NCBI GenBank assembly: GCA_015501595.1
Contig: JADNRX010000110.1
Span: forward strand, 62,001-126,000
From: Hymenopellis radicata
Lineage: Eukaryota; Basidiomycota; Agaricomycetes; Agaricales; Physalacriaceae
DNA: 64,000 nt
Reading direction: 5' to 3'
Below the pieces are notes generated by a model. The model saw only the letters and a list, made by a program, of their open reading frames with translations, was not told the origin of the DNA and did not search any database. Position 1 is the stretch's first letter. Each line of letters starts with the position of its first letter. Below, one piece after another: positions 23,007-33,130 of this stretch. Made by a program: the position numbers and the translations under genes.

Positions 23007-24240
23007 ATGCCAACTGGTTCTAGTCAACCCAGATCCGCCACCGGCAAGAAACGACAGGTTAAGAGGAACGATTCGGATGATGTGGAGCTGCCCGCGCGCG
23101 CGCCTCTTCCTGCCGACGCGAACACAAAGGGTCTGCCTACATTCCCAATGGAACTTCACCTAGAGATTCTCTCTTACCTACCCTCCGTGCCCATCCCCTG
23201 CATGCAATCAGGGATACTCCCCGAGGAGTACCGTATCAAGTTTGATACCATCTTCGCTTTATCACAGACGTGCCGCGTGCTGTACCACCTTCTCAAGCCG
23301 CTTTTGTGGGAGACCTTGGAAGCGTGCGCTCTGCGCAATCCCGGACACGAATCCCAGGCCCGGATGGCTCAGGAGCTTGTTCACTGGCTTGAGGTTGTCA
23401 CGATCCGCACGCCAGCGCTTGCGAGCTACGTTTGGTGAGTCCTTAATCATCTGGAGTACCTTGCTTGGCCTTATGATTTCGCGTCCCCGCAGCGTGTTCA
23501 ATGTCACTCTGACGGCATTCTCCCCTCGTAACGTCTACAAGGAATTTACTCGTTCTCTTAAACTCCTCCCGAATCTTCATACACTACAGATACTAGCATC
23601 ATTTCCCGGAAACCACGAGAAAGACACGTGTCTATCCTTCCTGTCTGACGCGTTCAGGCCCTTCAGGGGAGATATAACTCTTCCGACTATACATACATTG
23701 ACGCTCCCGGTCTGTGTCTACGAAAACATCGTCGCCTCTGATGGTCACCGAATATTTCCCAATCTTCGACACTTGAATTTGACGGAAATAGATCAGGAAT
23801 ACTACCCCATCATCTTCCCATCGTGTACTCAAGAAATTCACTCCCTGCAGCTTTCTGTTTTCATAAACCTATGGGATCGGCATATCCAAAGTAGGTACTC
23901 TATGAATTCCAGGCAAAGAATTGAACTCATTTCGTTGACAGGTTTCGTCAACAAGTTCCCGCATCTCCGCATCACACCTCGACTCCGAATATGGTACCGC
24001 AGATCTTCTTTGGAATCAGAGGCAGAGTTTACCAGGAGGTACACCACTGCCGTGCGAAAGACGTTCCAGACGCTGAGCCGCCTGACGCGACTCCATACCA
24101 TTCGGCTGTACATTCAGACCTTAACATCGAGGTACGGGCCAACCAGGAAAGCGGTCGCAGACTCTCTGTTCATGGACAATGCCTGCGATGATGTAAAACC
24201 CACTTACACGTCAAAGCCCAATTCCCTCGGTATTCGCTAG
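23007..24240 (+). pseudogene. F-box-like protein 2, truncated by an LTR
   Basis: Paralogue of the gene at 20036. Exons 23007-23434, 23493-23890 and 23942-24240 give 374 aa in frame, with the same exon phases as the paralogue. The F-box-like core FPMELHLEILSYLPSVPIPC is nearly identical. The paralogue's N-terminal MPKAP start also exists here (22955), but its frame runs into a stop; an internal ATG at 23007 opens the main frame. The C terminus is cut: after LFMDNACDD the reading enters the gypsy LTR at 24192, which adds about 15 residues and the stop codon. Compared with the paralogue about 45 residues are lost. It might still make a protein. Confidence 0.75.
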
Positions 24241-24374
24241 GCAACAGTATAGATTGCGAATCGAGAGGTTACAGGCAAGGTGGTGGTCGTAGGTTAAGTT
24301 GTGTCTACCCCAGTCCGTGTCCGTAAGTAGTAGATAATGGTAATCAGACGGAGATAACAAGTAGCCGCGTTACA
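24192..24374 (-). repeat. Gypsy 3' LTR
   Basis: 183 bp, TG...CA ended, with the inverted terminal bases TGTAA/TTACA. Same sequence as 35059-35241. On the plus strand it supplies the stop codon of the truncated F-box gene 2. Confidence 0.93.
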
Positions 24375-24386
24375 ATCCTCCCCTTG
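24375..24386 (-). promoter_or_regulatory. Polypurine tract
   Basis: Minus strand CAAGGGGAGGAT directly abuts the 3' LTR, as expected of the plus-strand priming site for reverse transcription. Confidence 0.7.
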
Positions 24387-24492
24387 AAAATACGAAGCAT
24401 ACAGGTAGTATGATGAGAAAGAAACTAAAAGAGAGAGGAGAGCATGAACACTGAGGGTGTTGAACCCAGCAGAGGCATAAATAGAGGATGAA

Positions 24493-26784
24493 TTACTCAT
24501 CCTCAGAATCAGAGTCGGCGGACTCAGTTTTGTGGGAAGGAGACGGGGCGTCATCATCCAATGACTGATTGACGTCCATGTCGTTCATAAGATCGGCGAT
24601 GGCTACGGTGAATTCGGGGGCCATTGCGTCAAGTGTGGATACGGGTGTCGGGGTGTGGTTGGTGGTGGTGGTGGAAGAAGATGGACCGGGTGGGGTGTTT
24701 CGATGGTTAGGGCTCATCACAACGTCTTCGGACTGCTGCATAGGTCCGGGGGAGTTGTTATGGCGAGAAGTACCTGCCTTCTTCTTGCGTGTTGAAGGTC
24801 GATGCCGATCATCAATGTACCGAAGAGGGTACTGACAGGCAATTCGGCGACGACGATCTAGAACGTCGTCGTGGTCCCCGGGTATGGCAAGCGGCTCAGA
24901 CGTGAGATCTAACGGGATGGAGTGTAAAGATGTCGGGTGTGCATCCCTGACCGTGGTCCAGGGAGGGGGGAATCCGTATGCGATTTTGCTGGCGAGAGCA
25001 CGGAACAGAAGGTCTCGTGCGAAATCATTGAGTCGATTGTCATTGCGAATATTGCGAGGGTCAGTTGCCCATGCGAGGTAACTGAATCCGAATCCTTCGG
25101 TGGCATGCCAGGTAGCCTCGGTAGCTCCACAAGAGGCATAGTGCGCCACGAATCCATCGCGGTCCCCTTTATATACGAAGTCCTTGTCGAGACGACTAAG
25201 GCTGAGCACAGGCTCGATGTTGAGACCAAGCCGCTCTATTTCCTTCCCGTAAGCGGGGGGATTGGCGGAGAAGTACGCGGCGGAAATCTTCCAATGCCAG
25301 AGGTTGTGTTGTAGTTTGTCCGAGTAGTCGCCGAATGGGGGCACCACCATTTGCTGCATTTGCAGACCAAAGATGGTGGTCGGGCAAGCTAGGTGGGTGG
25401 TGATGAGAGCACCAACAACGTTCCAGGGTCGAGCATGAAGTATAGAATACATCGCGTACCCAAAGAAGTTGACGTTGGCACCGCTCCCGGTTACTGGCGG
25501 CGGAACGGGGATCGGGGCATCGGGAAGTCGGGGAAGGTTCTTCCCTCCTGGTCCATCCGTGTCTTGTCAGGATAGAATAGCGTGTTCGGCCCATTTAGGT
25601 GGGAATGAGCTCTCACGAAGAAGTCGTGTGAGCTCTCTGAATCCAGGATGGAAGCTAGGCTGCCGGTGAGCGGGAAACGCCCAGCTGTACTTGTGAACCG
25701 TGAATACGTCGCGCATGTTGAACAGGAGTTCTTGGTAGGCGCGCAGCATGAATAGTTTATGAAAATTGCCCTCGATCTGGGCATCATCAAAGAGTTGTCG
25801 CGCATCCTTGATAGTGTTTACGCGATTAGGATAGCCGTCGCGAAGTTCAACGGTCGGCGTCTTTGGCTCCCGATGGCGAGGTGGAATCGTACGGGGGGCA
25901 AGTGGCGAACTGATATAGCGTGGTGGTGAGTAAGTTCGCGATCGCGATCTTTCTCGGCGATTGCGTCGCGGCGGGGAGGCGGATCGACGCTGAGTGCGTC
26001 GAGCGCGTGTATAATGGCGTTCATCGTCGCTGTCATCTGTAGAGAGTTTAATAAAATCTTCTCCTGAGATTATGTCGTTATGCGTACTGTCATCATATTG
26101 ACGGCGCTCATTATCTTGTCTAACGGTACGAGTTGTCTGCTGCAGACGGTCGTTTCGAGTAGGGGGAATAGGAGCACTAGGCTCTTTCTTGATCTGAGGT
26201 GACGGTGTTGTATCCGAAGAGGTGGCGTTCTGAGTCAAAGACGGCTCAGGTGCGTGAGTAACGGGGGCCAGATTCGCAGCGGCGGCGAACATTGGCGCTG
26301 CTGGCACTGGGTACATTGGGTGCTGCATGTACGTAGGCTGAGCATACGCGTGCATGGGATATGCCATCTGGGGCTGATGGTAATAGGCCTGTGGGGGCAA
26401 AGCTGTATACCCCATCTGAGCGGCGGGGCTATTCCAACCCGGATTGAATTGTTGCGTCCATGGCATGCCAGGAGATGCCTGCATGTACTGTGGCTGTATT
26501 GGCTGCTGCTGCTGTGGCGGCGGCGGCGCATAGGACATCGGAAAAGGTTGCTGCTGCTGCTGAGGCGGCGGCGGCATGGAAAAATGAGAAAAATCTTGGA
26601 CTGCTGGCGAAGGTGGCAGTGGTCTCGCCCCTACAGAAGAAGCATTCGCGGGGTCCGACGACGGCGGCAGTTTGGCGGCGTCAAACATAGCAAAGTCGAG
26701 TTCTGACTGAATAGGTGTTGGTTGTAGACCGGGGCCGTATGAGTACGGTACGGTAGAGGGAAAGTTTGACGGAGGATAGTTCAT
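24493..26784 (-). CDS. Gypsy accessory ORF 3 (between integrase and 3' LTR), one in-frame UGA
   Basis: A single frame from the ATG at 26784 to 24493, interrupted only by a TGA at 25567-25569, about 760 codons in all. It has a proline/glutamine-rich, likely disordered N-terminal part with PPPPQQQQQPF-like runs. A basic RS-rich segment follows (RRNRRERSRSRTYSPPRY, ~residue 280), then a more structured part with aromatic motifs (FPAHRQPSFHPGFRELTRLL; after the stop, WHWKISAAYFSANPPAYGKE), and an acidic tail (SADSDSEDE). No known domain recognised. Position outside pol, coding quality and conserved frame argue it is a real element gene. An RNA-binding or nuclear role is only a guess from the RS/acidic composition. 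Confidence 0.65.
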
Positions 26785-26960
26785 GTTGTAGACGCGAGGC
26801 TTGGGTCGAAAAACGCGAAAATTTTGGGGAGAAGGAGGACATCGCAGTCCCATCGCATCTATTATGGCGGTTTGAGCAGAACCGCGTCTCCGATCATTTC
26901 TTGATCGGGTTGACCCCGACAACGTGGCTCGGCACGTCGTCTTATCTTTTACATCCATCT

Positions 26961-28196
26961 TCATCGCGTCCTCGAGGCGGCTGTACCACGCTGTGGTACC
27001 GCCTTCGGCAAGCTCTCGGGCCTTGTTACACCCTTGAGCGCCAAATATTCGTCTAGTGCCTTCAAGTCCTTGCACTTGGACAACGGTTCCCACCGCGTAT
27101 CACCGTCGGCCCATTCAACCTGGAACCAAAGCTTTTTCTGGCGCCATTGGTGGTCGGTTATGGCGTCGACTATTTCTTCAGCATCATCTGGGGTTCCAAA
27201 GTCGTATGGTTCCGGCTTGACGCGATCAGGAAATAGGATCGCGTCGGATTCAATGTACGGACGCAGTAAGTCCACGTTGAATACGTTGTGAATTCGACGT
27301 TTGACTAATTCTGGTGGCAAGTCCAACTTGTATCTTGAGTGCTCTGGATCTGCCTCTAGTACCACATACGGGCCTACGAACTTGGGGACGAGTTTGTTTG
27401 CACGTCCTTTTGGCAAGTTCAAGTTCTTCGTGGATAGGTATACTTTTGACCCTTGTAGAATTTCAGGTTCTTCTCGGCGATGTTTGTTCGAGAAGTGCGT
27501 CTGAACAACACGCGCTGCGATAATCGCGTCATGCGCGTCGAAGAGATTGTGTTGCGCCTGCAGGGCGAACGCGCGAACGCCGGGGGCGATGTCTGTATCG
27601 TACCGGACTTCACGCATCATGGAGGGCATATAGCCACGAGTAAGTTCAAAAGGTGCGAATCCCGTAGTTTCGTTTATGCTGGAGTTTAATGCAAATTCCA
27701 CAGTTGGACATTTCATTACCCAGTCGCGTTGGTCTGGTCGAATCGAACCTCGGAATATCTGGCCAATTGATCGGTTCGCCCTTTCAGTGAGTCCATCCGT
27801 TTGTGGATGAAACGCTGTTGACATGAGAAGTTTCGCGCCTAGGAGCCGATGCAGTTCTCGCCAGAATATAGACGTGAACTTTGAGTCGCGGTCCGATACT
27901 ATGGACTCTGGTAGTCCGTGTAGACGAACAATCTCGCGAAAGTATATCCTGGCCAGGTCGGTTGCCGTGTTCAAGGTATGTACAGGTATTAAGTGCACTT
28001 CTGATGTTAACCGGCAGATTATTACCCATAGGTAATTGTATCCTTTCGTTTCAGGGAATGGACCAATAAAGTCCATTCCTATGGATTGCCACGGCCTCGT
28101 AGGCGTAGGTAGGGGGTGCAATTTCCCTTTAGAGGTACGATAGTTTCCCTTTGTTGTGGCGCATGTTTGACAAGTTCTGCAGAATTTGTCACACAT
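26961..28196 (-). CDS. Gypsy integrase and chromodomain (C-terminal part of pol)
   Basis: Begins after the UAG at 28215 in the same frame as RT. The zinc-binding part is split by that stop: the HH half (HHTVGHFG) lies in the upstream frame, and the CC half (CDKFCRTCQTC) here. The catalytic core shows the DDE residues: D in GMDFIGPFPE, D in SIVSDRDSKF, and E in FHPQTDGLTERANR. The C-terminal domain has the GPYVVLEADPE barrel, then a chromodomain-like module (EEIVDAITDHQWR, WFQVEWADGDTRWEPL) that in chromoviruses steers insertion to heterochromatin marks. The protein overlaps the 5' part of the frame used by accessory ORF 3. Confidence 0.9.
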   Translation of the reverse strand: MCDKFCRTCQTCATTKGNYRTSKGKLHPLPTPTRPWQSIGMDFIGPFPETKGYNYLWVIICRLTSEVHLIPVHTLNTATDLARIYFREIVRLHGLPESIVSDRDSKFTSIFWRELHRLLGAKLLMSTAFHPQTDGLTERANRSIGQIFRGSIRPDQRDWVMKCPTVEFALNSSINETTGFAPFELTRGYMPSMMREVRYDTDIAPGVRAFALQAQHNLFDAHDAIIAARVVQTHFSNKHRREEPEILQGSKVYLSTKNLNLPKGRANKLVPKFVGPYVVLEADPEHSRYKLDLPPELVKRRIHNVFNVDLLRPYIESDAILFPDRVKPEPYDFGTPDDAEEIVDAITDHQWRQKKLWFQVEWADGDTRWEPLSKCKDLKALDEYLALKGVTRPESLPKAVPQRGTAASRTR

Positions 28197-28214
28197 GCCG
28201 AATATCTTTGGCCA

Positions 28215-30524
28215 CTAATACCATCGTCGGATATAGTCCGCCGTGCGCTGTGGCCCAAAATGGCCCACTGTGTGGTGTCCTTGTTCCAGTATGGCTCCTC
28301 GAAGCGAGCGCTTATCCTTCGGTGAACGAGGGATGCATAACACGGCCTCATCGTTAAGGTTTGTTGTCCAAATTAGCCCGTCTTCGGTTACTGAGAAGCG
28401 TGGGTGATGTTTAGGGTTCTCGAGAACTTTCTTGAATAGCGGATCCTCGTGATACCAAGCCTTGATATCCTCGAGGAACGTGGGATCTCCTTCGTGGATT
28501 TCTACTCGGAGATCCGGTCCTTTAGTACGGGACTCCAGGATTGTTGGATTGTCAGCTTTTGGGAGCTCTGGCTCCTCTACGTCTGGCTCGCGATGAATTT
28601 CGAGTTCTTCAGCCTCGACTTCGCGTTGCTCTCGGCGTTCTTTGAGTCGAGCCGACTCACGACGGATCCACATTTGTTCATGTTCCTCAGCGCGTCCTAG
28701 AGGTAAGTCTTCGCCAAGTTTATCAAGTCGTACGTCGGCAGTGACATATTCCGAAGGGTCGTGTACATCTTGAGGCGTATCCGTCTCATAGTATCGGGAT
28801 AAGGCATCAGCTACTTTGTTCACTGCGCCCTTGATGTATGTTATTTCGAAGTCGAAACGCGACAGATATTCCATCCATCGCATTTGTCGTGGTGAGAGTC
28901 GTCGTTGGGTCTTGAAGAATTCGAGCGCCTTGTGATCCGTTACGACGTGTATACGGTAACCCACTAACTTATCCTCCCATTTCAACAGGGACTCAAGTAT
29001 GGCAAGTGTTTCTGTTTCGAATACTCGGTAGTTTCGCTGAGTATCCGTGAATTTCTTAGACATGAATCCTGCGGGGCGGCAGGAATGCCAATTTGGGCCT
29101 TGGCCATACATAGCGCCGACTCCGGTAAGGGAGGCGTCACAAATGATCCAGATGGGCTCGTCTGACGAGGGGTCTATAGGCTTCAACACTGGGGTACGAC
29201 ACGCCAGATCCTTAATCGTTTGGAAACATACATCGTGAATCGGACGCCAGAAGAACGGTTGTCCGTTCTTGGACATTTCTGATAAGGGTGATGTATATGC
29301 TGTTACATCTGGCATGAATGCTGCCACGTAGTTCACTACACCGAGGAATTTCTGAATGTCCAGGTACTCCCGTGGCGTTCTCCAAATGCGGATCTTGTCC
29401 ATCTTGTCGACATCCGCGTGGATGCCAGCATCATCGATGGTATGTCCTAGGCAGTCAATTTTCACAGCGTATAGCTGGACTTTCGACTGCTTCAGGTAAA
29501 GCTGATTTTCTCGAAGTTTGTCAAACACTAACTTCAGATGTAGTTCATGTTCTTCAATCGTGTTGCTGAACACGAAGATGTCATCAAGGTAGACATGCAT
29601 GAAACGACCAATATAATCTTGAAAGATTGTATTCATCAGTCGCTGGAAAGTGGAAGGTGCGTTGCAATCGCCTTGTTGCATGACATGGCTCTTAAAGGTT
29701 CCGAATATAGTGGCGAACGATGTCTTCCAGACGTCCTCAACGACAACGCGCACTTGTTCATATGCATTTGCCATGTCAATCTTTGATCGGTATTTTCCTC
29801 TGGCGACATCATATCGAATGGTGTCTTGGTCGGGGAAGGGCGTGACATCCTTTACTGTGTTCTCATTTCGTTTTCTGCAGTCGATGGTGCAACGAAGTGA
29901 TTTGCCATCTTTCTTTGGAACACAGAGCATCGGGGCGGCTTGTGAAGTAACACAAGGTTCCCACCATCCGGCGCGTCTATATTCCGCGATTCTGTCGGCG
30001 AGCTGGTTCTTCATGGATTCGGGGCACCGAGGGAGGTAATAGCTGTACCTCTTGTCGTCGTCGATGAACGGTATCCGGTGGTTCACTTCGCGCATAGGAG
30101 GCGGTTTATCGGGAGCACCTTGAAGGATGTCTGAGCATCGCTCCATCCAGGCGTCACGAAGCCGAGGTATGTCTTCGGCAGTATACTTTGTAGTATTGGC
30201 ATTGAGTTCTGACTTGAACTCTTCAGCGACGGCAGTTAAGGTTTCTTTCAAGGATAACTCTGGCTTCTCGCGTTCGTCGCGGGCAAAGTTGTATTCAGAT
30301 ATCAAGTCGTTAACTTCCTTGATAATGGTCTGGTTTTCTGGTTGTGTTGCGTCTAATGAACTGGTACGTTCACGCAATTCAGTCAGCTCTTCTTCACTGA
30401 AGTAGTCGCTGGGTCCTAGCATCACTGGGAGCTGTCTACTGAGGGTGATGTTTACATCTTCCTCTTCGTTATCATCAATTTCTTCAATGGATGTTCGTTG
30501 AAACTTCCACGGTACGCCTGGCAA
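28215..30524 (-). CDS. Gypsy reverse transcriptase / RNase H (N-terminal part of pol)
   Basis: RT motifs in order: LRCTIDCRKRNENTVKD, YRSKIDMANAYEQVRV, MQQGDCNAPSTFQRLMN, and the catalytic YLDDIFVFS. RNase H follows (WIICDASLTGVGAMYG, VVTDHKALEFF, ADALSRY), then a spacer and the first half of the integrase zinc finger up to IRRWY, where a UAG stops the frame. The open frame has no ATG near its start; the first is about 35 codons in. It lies in the same frame as Gag-protease, separated by one UGA, so stop-codon readthrough is the simplest way to make it. Confidence 0.92.
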   Translation of the reverse strand: MPGVPWKFQRTSIEEIDDNEEEDVNITLSRQLPVMLGPSDYFSEEELTELRERTSSLDATQPENQTIIKEVNDLISEYNFARDEREKPELSLKETLTAVAEEFKSELNANTTKYTAEDIPRLRDAWMERCSDILQGAPDKPPPMREVNHRIPFIDDDKRYSYYLPRCPESMKNQLADRIAEYRRAGWWEPCVTSQAAPMLCVPKKDGKSLRCTIDCRKRNENTVKDVTPFPDQDTIRYDVARGKYRSKIDMANAYEQVRVVVEDVWKTSFATIFGTFKSHVMQQGDCNAPSTFQRLMNTIFQDYIGRFMHVYLDDIFVFSNTIEEHELHLKLVFDKLRENQLYLKQSKVQLYAVKIDCLGHTIDDAGIHADVDKMDKIRIWRTPREYLDIQKFLGVVNYVAAFMPDVTAYTSPLSEMSKNGQPFFWRPIHDVCFQTIKDLACRTPVLKPIDPSSDEPIWIICDASLTGVGAMYGQGPNWHSCRPAGFMSKKFTDTQRNYRVFETETLAILESLLKWEDKLVGYRIHVVTDHKALEFFKTQRRLSPRQMRWMEYLSRFDFEITYIKGAVNKVADALSRYYETDTPQDVHDPSEYVTADVRLDKLGEDLPLGRAEEHEQMWIRRESARLKERREQREVEAEELEIHREPDVEEPELPKADNPTILESRTKGPDLRVEIHEGDPTFLEDIKAWYHEDPLFKKVLENPKHHPRFSVTEDGLIWTTNLNDEAVLCIPRSPKDKRSLRGAILEQGHHTVGHFGPQRTADYIRRWY

Positions 30525-30557
30525 CGTTGTTCTGGCTTGGTTGTATTGTTGACCAGG

Positions 30558-30563
30558 TAGTCA
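30558..30563 (-). promoter_or_regulatory. UGA-CUA stop context between Gag-protease and pol
   Basis: On the minus strand Gag-protease ends AAA CAT TGA CTA CC, and the same frame stays open for 12 codons and then through RT. UGA followed by CUA is the best-known context for programmed stop-codon readthrough in eukaryotes. Readthrough at a few percent would give a Gag-Pol fusion in the usual ratio. Confidence 0.6.
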
Positions 30564-32714
30564 ATGTTTTTTAGCATTCGAACCTGTTGGCTTCTCAAAC
30601 TGTGCTGAGAGCCGCGCTTCGGGGAGGTTTACCGGCCGTGGCTTAACGTCCATTGCTTCCGCTTTTTCGATTTCGGGTACTGTGGTAGCTCGCTTGGCGT
30701 ATCGTCGCGCTAGCTCGATCGCTTCCTCCCCCTCAGAAAGAGTTGGCGCTGGCGTACCACGAATGCGAACCGTGTCATGCTCAAAGTCGAGAGCAATGCC
30801 ATGTTTCCTCATAAACACTGTGCCGACGACTAAATCGTATCGGTCGACGTTGGTTATGTCGAAGTAATCGGTTCCGCTAATGGATACTCGTTCATTCCCA
30901 TACAGAAATGGAGTGTATGTTCCGTGCGTGATCTTCGAGCGACTGCCTTTTGTGCCCAGCTGCAGTGGGATGGGCTTTGTGAGTTCAAATATCTTTAACT
31001 TTGCAATCCGTGCGAAATCAGGACTGAACGAGTCGGATGTGCTTCCACTGTCAAACAGTGTGAAGGCGAGTACGCCGTTGACCTCTATAAATCCTGGAAG
31101 GCATCGATTATCCTTTGCCGTGCGTTTCGGACGCGGGGCAATTCGTGGGACGTGTGTCTTCTTCAGTTTGCTCGTGTCGGGACGGTACACCGGTCTGGAG
31201 GTAGACTCGTCTACTTCCTCATGGATAGCTCGCATATATTCTGTGAAATCCATGCTATATTCCTCATGAGAAGCGATGCTGCTTGCATCGTCTATCTCCT
31301 CGTCATACTCTGATCCTGAATCAGAGACATCATTTAGTACTGGTAACCCTCCTTCAGACTCTTCGTCGGAAGGCACATCTGATGTTGTCTCCCGCACAGA
31401 GCACATCCTGGGAACTTCTTCATATATGGAGCGAAGGTGCTCGACATCAGCTTCATCTTCGAGATAGTCTTCTTCGTTCCACTCGTCGTGTTCTTCGTGA
31501 TTGTGCTCACGGGTTTCGGGATCAACGAAGTCATTGATTGGCGGCCAGTCGGGAATCTCGCCATCGGACTCGTCAATCTCACGGATCAAGTCTTCTGGTG
31601 GCGCCTCTTCGTCATCGGTTATACGATATAGTCGTTCACCTTGTTTGAGGTACATCGGACCTTTTCCAAACATTGGGCAGGAAGGATCTCTATAGAAGTG
31701 CCCTTCTTGTCCACAGCAATGGCAAGTTCGTTTGTCATTCGTCGGGGTTTGAGGTCTTGGTGCTCTGTTTCCCGCAGCTCGAGGTTGAGGCCGCGGACTA
31801 CCTGGACGTGGCGTGTCACCGTCACGTGCTGCTCGTAGCTGAGCTTGGTTTCGCGTTGGGTGAGTACTATAACGATTCCCTTGAATCTTTTTAAAGATTC
31901 GGGGAGAACTCCCTCGATACGGTGATGCTGGTCGCATATTTTGAGGCTGCGGTTTTGCCGGTGTCTCAAACCGAACCGCGGTAGTCGAGGATTTGTACTG
32001 CTTGCTTGCTCGCAAGCCCTTCTCAATCTTGAGAGCATCCTTCATTATAGTGTGTATTGTTGACGTTTCTGTGATTACACCTGACTGGTGTAACAGAATG
32101 CGTATCTGATCGGGTATGGTGCTCATGAGCTTATGTTTGAAGCGATATACATCCGGCGGGCATGGCATCATGTTCGCCCAGCGTAATAGTTCAGAGAACA
32201 GCCGGCGAACGCCGCCCTCCCAATTGTACCGTGTATTATCGAACTTCCTCGTGAGGTCGAAGAGCGATCCCTCATGGATGAATCGCCGGTATAGGCCATT
32301 AATGATCTGTGAAAACAGAATAGTTCCTTCAACTTGCATGTTGAAGATCGCGTCTTCAACGTTGTCACAAAACCATTGCAGTGCATCTCCGTCGAGATAT
32401 GCGCGTAGCATTGAAATGCGCTGTCGATCCATGGTGGTGATGATCTCATCGCCGTCTTCCATTACGGTGGTTGCTGGACCGCATAAGTTTAGCGCGTTCA
32501 TCCAAGATACTATCTTTCTGAACCACTCATCAAAGACCACAATACTACTGTCTGAGCCAGTGTACTTAGATGGTTTGGGCATTCCTTGCATCATCGCCTT
32601 CTGCATTGAGGAGTCAATGCCCACTCTTGGTAAGAGTAGTTGTTCTTCAATACGTTTCTCAAAGCGTTCAAATATGATGTTCATCATTTCAGACTCTGTA
32701 CGATTCACAGGCAC
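30561..32714 (-). CDS. Gypsy Gag and aspartic protease
   Basis: Frame open from about 32956 with no ATG until 32687. The first part is a capsid-like helical region ([28 protein letters not shown]), then a basic P/R/S linker and a zinc knuckle [16 protein letters not shown] (C-X2-C-X4-H-X6-C, one residue longer than usual). An acidic linker follows, then an aspartic protease with the active-site triad [11 protein letters not shown] and the second-strand motif [10 protein letters not shown]. Ends at the UGA at 30561. Upstream in the same frame the collagen-like repeats run into it, so the native Gag was probably much longer at its N terminus. Confidence 0.88.
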   Translation of the reverse strand: MPVNRTESEMMNIIFERFEKRIEEQLLLPRVGIDSSMQKAMMQGMPKPSKYTGSDSSIVVFDEWFRKIVSWMNALNLCGPATTVMEDGDEIITTMDRQRISMLRAYLDGDALQWFCDNVEDAIFNMQVEGTILFSQIINGLYRRFIHEGSLFDLTRKFDNTRYNWEGGVRRLFSELLRWANMMPCPPDVYRFKHKLMSTIPDQIRILLHQSGVITETSTIHTIMKDALKIEKGLRASKQYKSSTTAVRFETPAKPQPQNMRPASPYRGSSPRIFKKIQGNRYSTHPTRNQAQLRAARDGDTPRPGSPRPQPRAAGNRAPRPQTPTNDKRTCHCCGQEGHFYRDPSCPMFGKGPMYLKQGERLYRITDDEEAPPEDLIREIDESDGEIPDWPPINDFVDPETREHNHEEHDEWNEEDYLEDEADVEHLRSIYEEVPRMCSVRETTSDVPSDEESEGGLPVLNDVSDSGSEYDEEIDDASSIASHEEYSMDFTEYMRAIHEEVDESTSRPVYRPDTSKLKKTHVPRIAPRPKRTAKDNRCLPGFIEVNGVLAFTLFDSGSTSDSFSPDFARIAKLKIFELTKPIPLQLGTKGSRSKITHGTYTPFLYGNERVSISGTDYFDITNVDRYDLVVGTVFMRKHGIALDFEHDTVRIRGTPAPTLSEGEEAIELARRYAKRATTVPEIEKAEAMDVKPRPVNLPEARLSAQFEKPTGSNAKKH

Positions 32715-32734
32715 GTAGCTGAATATTTCTTCGG

Positions 32735-33130
32735 CGGTGAAGCGGTTTGGTCCTACTGAACCGAGACGCGCTGATCCAAATCGAGCGGGTGTCTCGTCGC
32801 GATTATTGTTCGGGAACCGAACGTGGGTACTCGTGTTAGTAGAACTTGAGTGTTCAGAGCGGTTGTCGTCAGGCGGTGGTGGAGGAGGGTCTGGTGGATC
32901 TCCTCCTTCTCCAGGCGGTCCTGGAGGGCCTTGAGCTCCTCGTTGTCCAGGAGTGCCTATAGGACCTTGTAATCCTCTAGCTCCAGGAGGTCCTGCAGGT
33001 CCTGGTGGTCCGGAGGACCCGGTGGTCCTGGTGGTCCAGGAGGTCCTGGCGGTCCCGGGAACCCTCTTCCTCCTCCTGGGGGTCCGGGTGGTCCTCTATA
33101 CGGGAATCTACCCCCGTTATTGGGGAATCC
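32735..33130 (-). repeat. Collagen-like Gly-X-Y coding repeat
   Basis: Minus-strand translation gives GPPGPPGG, then [15 protein letters not shown] in the frame of the ORF at 32957. After a one-base shift near 33010 the reading continues as [19 protein letters not shown] and further triplets, until a proline run leads into Gag. About twenty Gly-X-Y triplets in total. Confidence 0.75.

Noticed and set aside
26254..26706. Long plus-strand frames opposite the gypsy accessory ORF
   Set aside because: Shadow of the proline/glutamine-rich minus-strand coding sequence.
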